DNA of 64,000 bases from positions 2,852,001-2,916,000 of the forward strand of contig JBAJFE010000004.1 of assembly GCA_037903355.1 (NCBI GenBank), in the 5' to 3' direction. Origin of the DNA: Trichuris trichiura. Taxonomy: Eukaryota; Nematoda; Enoplea; Trichinellida; Trichuridae. Below the pieces are notes generated by a model that worked only from the letters and a program-made list of their open reading frames with translations, did no database searches and was not told where the DNA came from. Positions 35,132 through 47,396 of this stretch are shown in pieces (position 1 is the first letter of the stretch; each line of letters begins with the position of its first letter). A program made the position numbers and the translations under genes.

Positions 35132-38100
35132 CCATAACAAAATGACTAGAGTTGGTAAGCTGCTAAGCACTGTGTGTTTCACAGCGACTGATCATTGAAT
35201 TAAGACAGACTCTTCACTTTGAAAATACAACTGCTATCCGCTGCTCCGTTTTGCATGGTCGCATTATGGGAAGAAAGCTGTGTTGGAGTCAAACTGGGTG
35301 GGAGGCGGGAGGAGGATGATCATTCCACTTAATGGAATCTGCTTCCCATGTGTTTTCGCGAACTGGCTTCAAGAATGTGCGTATGCCGAACTGCCTCTGA
35401 TTAACAGTAATAGTTGCTAGAGGAGGACGCAGGAGAGGGCTCACAGGACGGAAGTACTCCTTGGTGATGGCACGGAATTCAGGGTTAGTAAGCCGTCAGA
35501 ATCATTCATAAACCATGAATAGATGCAACATGGGAAGTCCTACTGGGGAGGGTAGCGTAGGAGGCTATACTTTAACCCAAAGGTTACAATGCCGCACCAA
35601 GTGCTGAGTGATGTAAAACGTTTCGATGCAAAGGCAACGTACGAGTTAAAAGTAGAGTATAAATCCCTACTGCAAGCATTGAGGTGGCCCAGACTCCAAC
35701 GCAGAAAGCTGCGACGTTCCATTAAATAGTATGAACATTGAAGATTCGCTTATCACTCTCAATGTCCAACCGTCGCGATAATCAGCTTCACATCATTGAT
35801 ACTTTAGCTCTGCTATTAATACGTTAATAATAAACGGAAATGATATAAATCATCCGAAATGGTCAAAAGCGTAACCTACAAATGTTTTTCTTACAAGAAA
35901 ACAATTCCTTCAGTGAAAGGGTTACTTGAAGCAAAATTCCTTCGTAGTACTGAACGTGGCTCAAACTTTCATGGCCCCAAAATTGGTCAGGCAAAATTTC
36001 TTGTTTAAGCAGTTACAAATAGTCAAAGGAGCCAAACGTTGCAAGATTAAGAGATCCCCATTCAGAAAACTATATGTTTATCCACATTTGGTTACGCACA
36101 AACACATGGATTTGGGTGGGCACTGGAGCATTTAGTGAATGGCTAGTCTGAAAGTGCCTTCCTATTGAACGAACACTGAGGACAGACAGACCACCATTCT
36201 ATTAGTGCGGGTGCAAACAGAGGATGCACAGAAAAAGCGACTGCCGCTAAGTGTTCCATAGCAAAAGCGTTAAGACATTCTCAAATATGCCCCAGCAGAA
36301 AGTTACCTCATTTACCACAGTTTTCTGACTCCAGAAATGTTTACGAAACGTGCAAAGCGAAAGCATCATCAAACTTATACACAATGACAATGACATTGTT
36401 GCAGGCGGTTATTATTACTTTGAAGAAATATCATTACTACATCGTCATGAAGCTAAAAATAGCAGACTTCACAGAGCTGAAACACATCAGTGCAAGTAGC
36501 TCACACATTTCGTTCTTCCGAAACTATCGTGTATTGCAGAGATGGAAAGTGGTATTCTATCGATACAATCATAGCGACACAGCGGTCAGTTAAAACTATA
36601 CGAAACAGCTCTTGTGAAACCCGTGAACCAGAAGATCAACCATGAAGCTCTTGTTCTGAAAATATAACTGAAATATATGCGCTGCGCGGTTTTCCGTGAT
36701 CTTATATAATTGAAAATTGCAGTAGTAAAGTCGAACTGAACGTTTTTATTCTACTTACTGAGATCTGGTGCCCATTTTCGTCTAAAAGAGTGGATTTTAA
36801 AAAACGGGCGCACACATATACACATAAAATGTGAAAGCTTCGGGCAGCCGGTCATAACAAGATTTAACCTCTGAAAGAGCTTACATTTGATATAAATCAT
36901 GTTGTATAAGACTACTTTGCAAGGCAGAAATTCTGTTTTAGAATTAGTAACGTAGAACACTGTCTATGGCAACTACGTTAATGTAGATTCACATATGAGA
37001 GCTCAGTGATCCTTTCGATGTATGCAATTGATTCTTGCAAGAAGATAATAGTGCCACAGCGTCAACCCAACGAAGTTCTTTCCCCATTTGACTGAACGAT
37101 GGGTGGAAAAACTAGCCCCAGCGATCGTTGATACTGTATCAGTGGTAGTCTCCTCTAGGAAGGTACGAAGTTTTGTCTCTGTACTCTTCTGCATTCCTCT
37201 GTACATTCCTTTGTAACTAGGGAAAGGATACGTCTAAAGCGATCTGGCGATTAGATTTCGTAAATAGTTCTCATTAACTATCTCTTTCACTTTCACATAA
37301 ATAACGAAAGACCATTTTTAAAGTGAATTTGTTCCGCCATTGAATCCCTTTATTCGTTATGGCCCTTTTGGCCAGTATCCCACTATTCCTAACACAGTGC
37401 CGTTGCCAATAAAAGTAGGATTGCGAGCAATTTGTGCGAATATGATGTAGCCATAAGAAGTTCGTAGAATGACTTTCGCTTAGCGGAAAACCAACTACTT
37501 ATGAAACTGCGTACTCAATTCATCAAATGTTCACCGTTTACACAAAACTTTGTATTTGAATCTTTATCAATACTTCGTCAGCGAATAGCTCTAATTTATC
37601 GGGAAAGATTTCAAACTGCCGATTTGATTGTCAAATTTAATCGCTTAGATTTGGTGAATTCGATGCAGAACACAGTCAACATAAACGAAATGTTCTCAAG
37701 TTTTTCTTATGCTTTCGCTGCACCTAATCTGCACGCATAATTCCGCCAATGTTTGGAAGAATCCAATGCCATATCACAGCAGTCTTCATTCATATGCGAA
37801 TAAAAACCGCCCCTACTCCGTCATAGATCAATTCATCAGGTCAGATGAAGTCGAGTGCTTCCATGTTGATTTGGATCACTTTAAAACACAGCATCTTTTC
37901 TTGTCGCACTTAGAAAACTACGTAAAAGCCTTACAACAAACAAAATCTCTCTGAGCGAGGTCGGATCAACATTTAGTTAAAGAGCCGCTCACTGATAAGT
38001 TTCAGGTTTCTACAAAAAGAAGAAACCAGTTGGAAGAACGTTGTAATAGGTTGTTGAAACGAATTTCTATTCTTTTCCTAACGTTTGAATGCCTGTATTT

Positions 38101-40109
38101 CAACCGGGCTTTAACTTTATTAATCGAAATAACAGCTATTCGAAAGCACAATTTTTTTCCAACATTCTACAACGAATTTATGCGGATGGAGTAAACCTTT
38201 TGATCTAGAGAGCTCACAAAATCAAGAAACTCGTTTTTGAGTGACGTCATATTTAGATATGCTTTCTGGCACATGTATACTTCGAGAACCACAAAAAGCC
38301 AGTAGTCGCTAGGCAAAACGTCTGGTGACTAAAACGGATGAGGAATCGGTCTGATGCCCAATTATTTTAGTTTTTGTTAGGCTTCATCAGCTGTTCGTAG
38401 TCAAGCGTTATCAAAGAGTGGTCCTTTATGAATAGCCACTGCTGGACACAAACTTTGCAGTCTTCCAATCATGATCGCCAATTCATGACAACAGACGTCT
38501 GCGGTTATGGTCATACCAGGTTTTAAAAACGCATAGTCTATGACCCTCCCCTGGCACGCCAGTATAGAGACAGAAAACGTTCCTGGAGTGAAGACAGTTT
38601 AGGAAAGGATGCTAATCCTGTGTGCTTATCACGGCACAGAGACCTTGTTTCATCACATGTAACGAACGATTCAGTCGAAGAAATATCTTTCTAGTCACCA
38701 CAAAAGCAATTCAAAGCATGCATCAGCTCTTTCCTTTCTGAGTGTCTCTGAAACTTCATGTGCAATGTATACTGGAAGCTAGTTTTGCTCGCTGATTCCA
38801 GCAAGGTGCAGGATAATCACGCACAAACGTGCCCCTAGCCTTGGTATTTGACTCATGCTCCGCCGGTTCTCCTAGATGATCGTTTCCCAGTGATGACTCT
38901 CCGGGTTACCATGCCTTTCTTCAAAGCGTGTACCCCCTACTAACCTATGATACCAAAAATACACGTTTGCTTAGTAGGAGAACAGTCACGTCAAAACTCA
39001 ACCACATCGCGGTAAGCATCAGCAAGAGTAAAGCCGCGCCTGAACTTATCAAATGGAATCGATTGAAAACAAATATTTTGCACATTTCTCTTCATAAACG
39101 TCTTATTCTTAAATCTGAGGCTACAATTACAACTACAACAAAAAGAGCAACAAATGAAAAGACACTGTTTCCCGCTTCAGTACGTAGGAAGAACAACAGC
39201 CTGCAGAAATGAAGATAGTATAATGGAAATCATAATGCTGAAATTGCAAGTTTGATTGCAACAATCTAACATATAACATTGCGCCCTTGTGCAACGTATC
39301 ATCTCAAGAAACTGATACCTAAAACTACACAGCTCACGGAATCGGCCATAGGGAAAAAACAATGTAATGGCAACAAGCATTTAAAGAACGTTAACACAAT
39401 CACCATTCTAAAAAAGCTTTGCTGCCTTCGAAGCAGGAAGAAAAGCTTCAGATCAGCATGTAGTTCGCCTTGGCACAAACCTAATATGAGCAAACCAACA
39501 ACGGTTTACGCCACTCAGCCTTCGATTTTAATATTGGCACAACGAACTGAAAAGGGTTCAACAGCAAAAAAATTTACATTCTCATTTGCGAAATCTGTTG
39601 TTGGCAAATCAACGTTTTGAAAACGACCGGCCGAAACGAGCGTAAATACGAAACTGTTTTTGGCAATCGAGTGAAAACGAAATTGCTGTTTACTAAGCAC
39701 CAACCGTGAGGAAAACTCGTCAGTGCTTCACCACCGTAGTACAAACATTCAATTTCTCATCAGTAAAACAACCAAAAGAGGACGTAAAGACCATTACGGC
39801 TTCTAAAATGACCACTCATTGCAAATATGGCGATTCGTCTGTCCCAGATAATTAGCTTGAAGTGAGAATGTAATGAAGCTGGAAATCAAAAAAATTAATC
39901 CATAAGGCAGGCGCAACAAACAAAATAAACAAATTCAAACCCTTTGATGAATTTTGTCAATTTTGCTTCTGGTAGTTCAACAAATAAAAGCGAAAAGGAG
40001 AGCTGAGCTGAAGACACGACCGCTCTTAGCACGAGGCAATAGCAACATAAGCAAATGTTTAACACACAGATATTGTACTTTTAGTAATCATTATAAACAA
40101 ACATCGTCC
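35132..40109. other. Intergenic region between Nudix-like copies 4 and 5
   Basis: 35140-35720 is the paralogous 3' flank; 35860-36150 repeats 20180-20460; 37478-40109 repeats the 5' flank of copy 4. The part between about 36200 and 37470 is not matched elsewhere in the window and holds no recognised gene. Confidence 0.45.
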
Positions 40110-40116
40110 TATAAAA
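40110..40116 (+). promoter_or_regulatory. TATA box of Nudix-like copy 5
   Basis: TATAAAA 50 bp before the ATG in the shared context. Confidence 0.65.
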
Positions 40117-40159
40117 GTCTAATCACAAAAGGAACAGCATCAATTCATTTGGAGCAATA

Positions 40160-42625
40160 ATGGCTCTGCTTTGCCTTTTAACGCTGTCTTTGATCGCACA
40201 GGTAATACAGACTTTCCGTAACTGCTAAACTCTGTATCGTAAATATCCCTCTGAGACTGTAGCGATGAAGCCAAGAAAAGCATTTCCTATCATTTAGTTT
40301 ATACGACATTTTTATTTCAAAATTCGTCGACGACAGCTGAAGAGAGAGTTTCGTTACTTCAAGAAAGTTAGCTGAAAACTACGGCACTGTGCTCCAGATA
40401 AACGCGAACTACCGCAAAGCTGTATATGATATATGCAAACGAGAGAATTCATGTTAAACTGTCTTTATTACGGATCTCCTGTCCCGTTGATACGAACAAT
40501 TATCGGGACAGGAGATCCGCAATAAAGACAGTTTAACATAAAAACACATAGTCCCGTACCAAAACATCACATCTTCACAACGAGAGAATTGTCGTTTTAA
40601 TACATCTCAGTCACAAAGTAACAGTTTTAGCGAAACGAGTTCATTTCTTGCATAGCAAAATTTACTCGTAACCAATTCCAGGCAACGCTACAAGATTCTA
40701 GAGAATGGAACGGCGAGCGAATGGCGTTTAGAAACGCAGCGGGATCATTCTTTATCGGCAGACTTGCGCCCATCAACATTCAGCAGGTCAAGTTCTTAGA
40801 ATATGACAGATGTACACACCAAAACGGAAGGCCTTACGGACTTGGAAGATTTCAACTGCAAGTATCATGTCCACGAAGAGACTTGGTAAGCACTTTTACA
40901 CTATTAACAAAACTCTGCCAATGTACAGCAAACGGCCGACATGGTTACATCTGCTCGTGCCATCCTAGTTTAACAATCCACTTTGCATATTGTCTTTTCT
41001 AAATGGGCTACAGTCCTCGAGATGCACAAAAGCCTTTTTTAAAAATTCGCCCGTTGCGAAGAGTTTTGAAAATTCTCTAGCATTTTCCAGACGTGTCCGT
41101 TTTACAGGCCTACTGTGGATTATATGGTACTCCGTGGAATGCTCACGGTTCGATGATAGTACAGTGCCAGTTCGCAGCTGAAATAAATTATTATGGCCAG
41201 GGCAGAGTTATAGCTGCACTTTGCTATCAGGACTTTTCGGGCAACACGAACAGCAGATGGGTAAGCAGTTAAAGCACGTAACCACGCGTGCTTACCTTAT
41301 CCTTACGCCTCTTCGTGAATTGCATCGACATATTTAAGAGCCGCGAAAGTGGAGGACACTCAATAGAAATGCCGGCATGTCAATTAACACATGGAATCGC
41401 CTGCGTTAACTCGTTTTTTCTTTTAGCAATCCCAAGGTGGAGAAATGTGCAAGAAATGGAGGTATCCAGGTACTCAGGTATGCTCATCAACAACATGCGG
41501 TAACTGGCAGCATAATGAAATGTGAATGCTATGTTAGTTACCCCAATTGCAACTGCCAGAGTATCTGAGATCACGGGACGCTAAGATCTTATGGTATGAA
41601 CCTGCTAACCTTGAGTCTTTCAACGGTAACAATGCAGCTAATTTGGATTCCTTTATAAATGCATTATTTTTGGCATTTCAGGTTATAGTTCAGGAAGTAG
41701 GGAAGTCGCTACTACACGTTGGATAAGGAATACATATGAAAGGACTGGTTTTTCTGGAATGGGAAAATTACCAGAATATGGGCCGAACAAGGCTCTTTAC
41801 CTATTGATAACCAGGTAAATTGCACATTCCATTAGAAGTAGTAATAAAGAAAATTTCACCGCGAGGAAACTTTCTCGGCAGGAACAGGTGGAGAGCTTCA
41901 ACTTACTTTGCGGCTGAAAATTCATGACTATATGCCATGCCTAAGTTGCCAAGAGCTGCCAGTCAGCACTGACGTAGCTACTGCTCGTGGATGGTTTGCA
42001 TTCCATTATGCTAAACCATGTAGCAGTATGGTAATCACTTTCAATTCCAATTACTTATGCAATGAGAAGATAAATTAACCAGCACTCTCTCTCTCTCTAC
42101 GTCCTTAAAGTAATGCTACCTTCGTAAAGAAATCATGGATTTAGGTACAGTTCTGGAACAACCAAGTACATTGTTGAACAGACTGGCAACTATATTTCTT
42201 TGCCACGGGTATGCACCTTCGTGAGTAATGAAATGCGCCAACATTTTTCTTCAGTTCTGGGTGAAAAAAGCAACAATTGATGCTGATGTCATTAAGAGAA
42301 AAGTTCAAAAACTGAACCAGTACTGCAACCCGTCTGAAATAAATGTTATGGTCCAAACCAGACAGAACGTAAGTGCGTTGTTATTTTCAATTTGTACAAA
42401 ATCTTCTTTTAGTATCATGTTGGTTATTTGAAAAACAGGCAAAATACTGATAACGCGTGGCTGGAGGGCGCCATTATTCATTTGCATGACAATTCTGATC
42501 GCGGATGCTTCGGTCCGTACCCAGTACACTCTGAAGTTGCAACACGGCAATACAGTTGGCAAGTTTTGCCGCATATTACTACCCCAAGAGACTTTGCGCG
42601 AACCTTCGGTATGAGCGCGAAGTGA
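40160..42625 (+). CDS. Secreted pseudo-Nudix protein, copy 5 (NUDT9-H-like)
   Basis: Predicted exons: 40160-40201, 40682-40885, 41108-41260, 41427-41481, 41682-41814, 42145-42208, 42255-42368, 42413-42625 (325 residues). Leader MALLCLLTLSLIAQ. The six N-terminal cysteines are kept (YDRC, QVSC, YCG, VQC, LCY, MCKKW). The domain reads YERTGFSGMG, YGPNKA, SLPR (Ser for Ala), FWVKKATIDAD, YHVGYLKNRQNTDNAW. Intron 2 is only 222 bp, against about 1.1 kb in copies 3 and 4, so most of it was deleted; intron 1 gained a 130-bp PLE. The GC donor of intron 4 falls at 41482. The frame is intact. Confidence 0.72.
40450..40579. mobile_element. Penelope-like element 5, short hairpin in intron 1 of copy 5
   Basis: A 130-bp insertion with an exact 11-bp target duplication ACGAGAGAATT (40439-40449 and 40580-40590); introns 1 of copies 3 and 4 lack it. 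Arms of about 37 bp (ATGTTAAACTGTCTTTATTACGGATC...) pair around a short loop, and a tail of about 38 bp containing TAGTCCCGTACCAAAACA lies on the right only. The ribozyme-like part is missing, leaving just the outer arm ends. Confidence 0.75.
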
Positions 42626-42744
42626 GTGTGCCTTCATAATGGAACCTGTCTTTGTTCTTTACCATTTGATTGACAGGCATAATTAAAATTGTGACACGTG
42701 GAAGTGTGCTTGCCTTATGGTTTCCAAGAATTTTTTTTTTTATG

Positions 42745-42750
42745 AATAAA
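42745..42750 (+). terminator. Polyadenylation signal, copy 5
   Basis: AATAAA 120 bp after the stop codon. Confidence 0.6.
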
Positions 42751-45700
42751 CCTTTTGTCAGTCACCTGTTGTGTTTGTAACCCTTTTGCCTAAGGAATTT
42801 CAATGGCATAACAAAATCATTGGAGCTGGTAAGCTGTTAAACTCTATGTGCTTCGCAGTGACTGATCATTAAATTAAAACCGCTTCTAGTAGTCTTCACT
42901 GTGAAAATACAACTGCCATCCGCTGCTCTGTTTTGCATAGGCACTTTATAGGACGGAAGTTGCACTGCAGTCAAACAACGAGGTGGGCGTGATTATTCCA
43001 CTTATTAGGATCTGCTGCCCATGTGTTTTCGCGAACGGGTTTTAAGAATGCAGATATATACAACTGTCGCTGATTAACAATAATAATGGCTAAAGGGTGA
43101 CTCAGGAGAAGACTCACGGAACGGATGCATTCCTTGGTGATGAATTGAGTTTGTGGCTCGCAAAACAGCCAGAATCATTTACAAACCATGAATGGATGCC
43201 ACACAGCAAATCGTACTGGGGAAGAAACGTAGGGGGCAATACTTTAAGCCAAAGGTTAGAAGGTCGCACCAAGTGTTGAATGACGTAAAGCATTCCCAAG
43301 GAAAGGCAAAGTTCGAGTTAAAAGGTGAGCACAAATGCCTACTGCGATCACTGGGGTGGCCTAAAGATGTGGATAATTAAGATAAAAAAATGGTGGTTGC
43401 CAAACGTGCATTAACCAGCTGAAGCTGCTTACGGTTCGCGATAGCACGTGGGGAGAACCACTTGTAGGGGGATAGAGAGAAACGTCAGACTATGCGAAAA
43501 CCGACAAAATGCTTAAGCCTAGCTCATTAAACGATGAACACTACTGGAGACTACCTGTCTTGGTAGCTTGGGTGAGGATTTCGACATTTTTCGAAAAGTA
43601 CTTTAACTGCAAAGGAAAACTTACCGTTATGTTTCAACATCCTGAGCCAAGCAAATTAAGACAACAGGCACGGAGCCATTGTATAATGGTTGCGGATATT
43701 GCTGGTAGTAGCATCGGCACCCACAAAACAATTCCTTGTAATCCGTAGCTCCTGGCTACCTTAAAAGCAGGAATGTATTTTGTCACACCTGGTGCCATTT
43801 ACTTGGAAGTCGCCATACATCTCATTTTTGCCTTTCTACTGTGTTTGCCTACCAGTAATTTGCAAGAGCTCAAAACAAGCAGCATGCTAACGTAATGGCA
43901 AGCAACTGGCGTAGTGTCATCACGCTTAGTTAGTGCCTCAGTGTTTCACCTGTGAAAAGCGCACCAAAAAATTAAGGGTTTATCTATGAACTAAGTAGGA
44001 TTATCGGCTCTGCATTCCCATTTTGTGCGTGAATGTAGATTCCAATTTTTCAGGCGTAGAAATGCGGGAGGAAGCAAACTGATCAAGCATTACTGAAAGA
44101 CTTGACAGCTTACGATTGGTAGGTACAGTTCGAAGCAAGTTGTCACAAGCTACTCCACAGCATTCGGTTAATTCTTATCATCTTTTTGTCATAACCCAGA
44201 AGCTGCACAGAAGCTTCGTAATAAATAAAACTTTTCTGTGTAAAGTTAGTTCAATGTTTACTGAAAAATCTGCGGCAGATCAGTTCATTTTTCTACTAGT
44301 TGAAGAAAGTAGTTGGGCAGAAGTTACATACAAATGGTTAATTTGCTTGTTCCTGTTAATCTCGTTTGAAAAATTGCCCGTAATGTGATAGACGACAGAG
44401 ACTACAGAATTACACAACTTCCAAATTCCGACGAGAAAGAGTACAAGAAAAAAGCTGTATATTAAAAAGGTCGAAGACTGAATTTCCCTCTATTCAGTCA
44501 ACGTTTTGATTTGGAGTTTGCTGCTATGTGTAGTATGAATAAATTGGCTCAAATTCAATTAGTTAATGTGTCCGTGGAAGCAATGAAAAAATCCTTAATC
44601 CATTCGAATATCTGCTTGCTACTGAACAGGAAAAGGTACTTTAAAAAGCAATCATTCTGTTAAAGAGCTTCTTAAACTTTTTCAAAAGTAGCTATCGACA
44701 CTATTAGAAGATTCTCACAAGCATATTAGCAATCCCCGATCTCTAGGCATTTTGTGCACCCATTAACAACATCTAACGTTAATGTTTAATGCTTATCGTT
44801 CTTTTTGCGTTAGTTACATAGCTTCTGAGAAATTAGTTAGCTTTACATGACAATTTATTAATGTATATAGAAACCTGCTTGCAACCACTGAATCACGTCA
44901 ACGTTTCAGCAGGTTACGAATCCATTTCATCACTACTGTGAGCCACTTGATCCACAGTCGCGAATAAAATACGTTTCGGTTACGAAACTGTTCGTTGAAG
45001 TAAATCCAATTTCCCAGTAATGCCATTCGACTATCTCTAAACGCACACTCACAGTGTCCTTTCTCTTACTAGTGCCCTTCCATAAATGTATTTTTCCATT
45101 GCTCATTCTTCATTTAAAGACACTGATTAGTGACGACTAGAATAACCTGTCGTGTACGCGCAGCGCACAGATCTCAGATTGGTACATAAACTATTGCTCT
45201 GCGTTAATCTCATAGCTGAACGCTCAGACACGAAAAGCACACACCTTACATGCCAGGCGCTTTAAACGCATCTACGCAAGTCATTTCGTAACAAAATGTA
45301 TCCCTAGGCAACCGACGTAAAAATTTCAATGACATCAATTGCTACTGTTCTGCTTCCCTCTCATTTGAAACTTCCAATCAGTATCAATAAATAAGTATGC
45401 GTTTTGTTAATTCATCGAAGGCAAACATGACAACATGCTTTGACTTCATGTTTTGTCTTGCACTTCCCCAGATACGTAAAAGCGATCACCTTGGTAACTG
45501 AAAAAGAAATTACCGATCGGACATTAGAACTTCTCATTGCGTTACAAAACATTGTGCCCTTGCGCAGCGCATATTCTGTGAAAACCAATGCCTAAAATAA
45601 CGCATCTAACGGCACTGACTATACAGAAATAAACGCTACGATGGCAACAAGCACTTAAGGAACGTTCACAGAATTTCCATTTTGAAACTGCTTTGCCGCT

Positions 45701-45840
45701 GCTGAAGCAGGAAAAGAAATTCAAAGTTAGCACGCCATTGGCCTTGACGCGAATGCAATAAGAGCAAACGAATGACAGCAACTGCGACTTCGATTTCAAA
45801 ATTAATACAACGTATTGAAAAAAAGTAAAATGGTGAAAAT
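42751..45840. other. Intergenic region between Nudix-like copies 5 and 6
   Basis: 42780-43500 is the paralogous 3' flank. It includes a frame ending at 43380 (QYFKPKV...QVLNDVK...FELKGE) similar to that after copy 3. From about 43500 to 45540 no gene or repeat is recognised. From about 45545 the copy 6 upstream unit begins, matching 39270 and 30690. Confidence 0.45.
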
Positions 45841-45936
45841 TTTCTTTTTTCTTTTCTTCGTAACGGGTTTCTTAATTTGTTTTTCTAATGTTTTTTTTCG
45901 CGGAGTTTTGACCCGTTGTTTGTTAAACGTTTATTT

Positions 45937-45975
45937 ACGAAGGTTTCGGGTCTACGCATGACCCGTCATCAGCGT
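45937..45975 (-). ncRNA. Hammerhead-like motif (PLE 6 left arm)
   Basis: On the minus strand: stem I half ACG, CTGATGA, stem II CGGGTC with a 7-nt loop and GACCCG, AAACCTT, CGT. Stem I is ACG/CGT, a third compensatory variant. The core is intact; the extra C after CTGATGA is again present. Confidence 0.55.
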
Positions 45976-46703
45976 TGTTGCCCCGCCCGTCAGGTCGGTC
46001 TTTACGGTTGCAAGCCGCTCCATCCAACCAACCTTAGCAGAGACGTCCACCGTCAGCTCTACCTTGAGCCGTCAGGCTTCAGTCCCGCCTAGTCAGTCAG
46101 ACGGTGCAGCGAGCGTCCAACCGACCATCTGCGACGGCGGCACATTAACAAATGAGAACCAACTAGCCAGTAATCGAAGTATACTCGTTTGTTTTAAACA
46201 AACAGGTTTAAGCCTGCTTTCCCGCGCCACCACGTTCTTTCTTCTGTACTTCTCGTTGTCGTCTTCACCATTTTTTCTTTCTTTTGTCTTTTTCTTTTTT
46301 TTTCCGAAAAATTCAGAGAAAAAACATTAGAAAAACAAATTAAGAAACCCGTTACGAAGAAAAGAAAAAAGAAAATAAATCAGGTGTGCGCGGGCAACAA
46401 AGAGAAAAAAGAAAAAATGGTGAAGAGAACAACGAGAAGTACAGAAGAAGGAACGTGGAGGCGCAGGAAAGCAAGTTTAAACCTGTTTGTTTAAAACAAA
46501 CGGGTATACTTCGTTTGTTGGCTCATTTGTTGATGTGCGCCGTCGCGGAAGGTCGGTTGGAAGCTCGCTGCGCCGCCTGACTGACTAGGCGGGACTGAAG
46601 CCTGACGGCTCAAGGCAGAGCTGACAGCGGCCGCCTCCACCAAAGTTGGTCGGGTAGAGCGGCTTGCAACCATGAAGACCCACTCGACGGACGGCACAAT
46701 TCG

Positions 46704-46743
46704 CGCTGTTACGACGGGTCATGAGTAGACCCGAAAGCTTCGT
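46704..46743 (+). ncRNA. Hammerhead-like motif, degenerate (PLE 6 right arm)
   Basis: On the + strand the core reads CTGTTACGA, with two extra bases, followed by an intact stem II and GAAAGCTT. Cleavage is not expected. Confidence 0.4.
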
Positions 46744-46823
46744 ATGAAACGTTTTCGCAATAAACGTTTAACCAACAAAGGGTCAAAATTCCGTGAAAAA
46801 ACATTAGAAAACAGGGCGAAAAT

Positions 46824-47345
46824 ATCCATATTTCCATTTCCAAAAGCTCTGTGGTATCAGAAGTGCACTGCCAAAACGAGCGTGGACGGGAAACCGTTTT
46901 TGGCAACTGAGCAAAAATGAAATCACTGTTTGCTAAGCGCCAAGGTTGAAGAAAAGTCATCAATGCTTTACCATCACAATGAAAAGTAATAAACTTCTGA
47001 TCAATAAAAAGAGCGGTTAGAAGAAATAGAAAACATTGCGTTTTCTGAAAAGACCGCCCACTCCACACATAGCGATTCGTTTGCTGCAAACAAACAGCAT
47101 GAAGTGAGAATGTTACGAAACTGGAAATCAAAAAAGTGAATGCACAAGCCAGGTGCAACAAAGAAAATAAACAAATGTAAACACTTTGATGAATTTTGTC
47201 AATTTTGCTTCTAGTAGTTCAACAGCTAAAAGCGAAAAGGAGAGCCGAGCTAAAAGCACAACCGCTCTTACGACGAAACAGTAGCAACATAAGCAAATGA
47301 TTAGCACACAGTATATTATCGGTAATCACAATAAAGTAACAGTCC
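46824..47345. other. 5' flank of Nudix-like copy 6
   Basis: Paralogous to the last 500 bp before copies 3, 4 and 5. No gene is recognised. Confidence 0.5.
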
Positions 47346-47353
47346 TATAAAAA
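47346..47353 (+). promoter_or_regulatory. TATA box of Nudix-like copy 6
   Basis: TATAAAAA 51 bp before the ATG of the broken copy. Confidence 0.5.
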
Positions 47354-47396
47354 GTCTAATCACAAACGAGGCAGCATCAGTTCATTTAGACCAATA

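Larger units (their letters stand above)
45841..46814. mobile_element. Penelope-like element 6, large inverted repeat
   Basis: An inverted repeat of nearly 1 kb in the upstream unit of copy 6. Left tail and arm (CTTCGTAACGGGTTTC, ATGTTTTTTTTCGCGG) recur inverted near 46310-46380 and, without the tail, near 46735-46810, so like PLE 3 it combines more than one unit. The flanks GGTGAAAAT (45832-45840) and GGCGAAAAT (46815-46823) match 8 of 9 bases and may be the target duplication. The internal sequence shares CAGTCAGAC- and CGGCTTGCAACC-type stretches with PLE 3 and PLE 7. No protein gene is supported. Confidence 0.62.

Noticed and set aside
46064..46697. ORFs on both strands in PLE 6
   Set aside because: Same reason as PLE 3: mirrored reading of inverted arms with low-complexity T- and A-rich tails.
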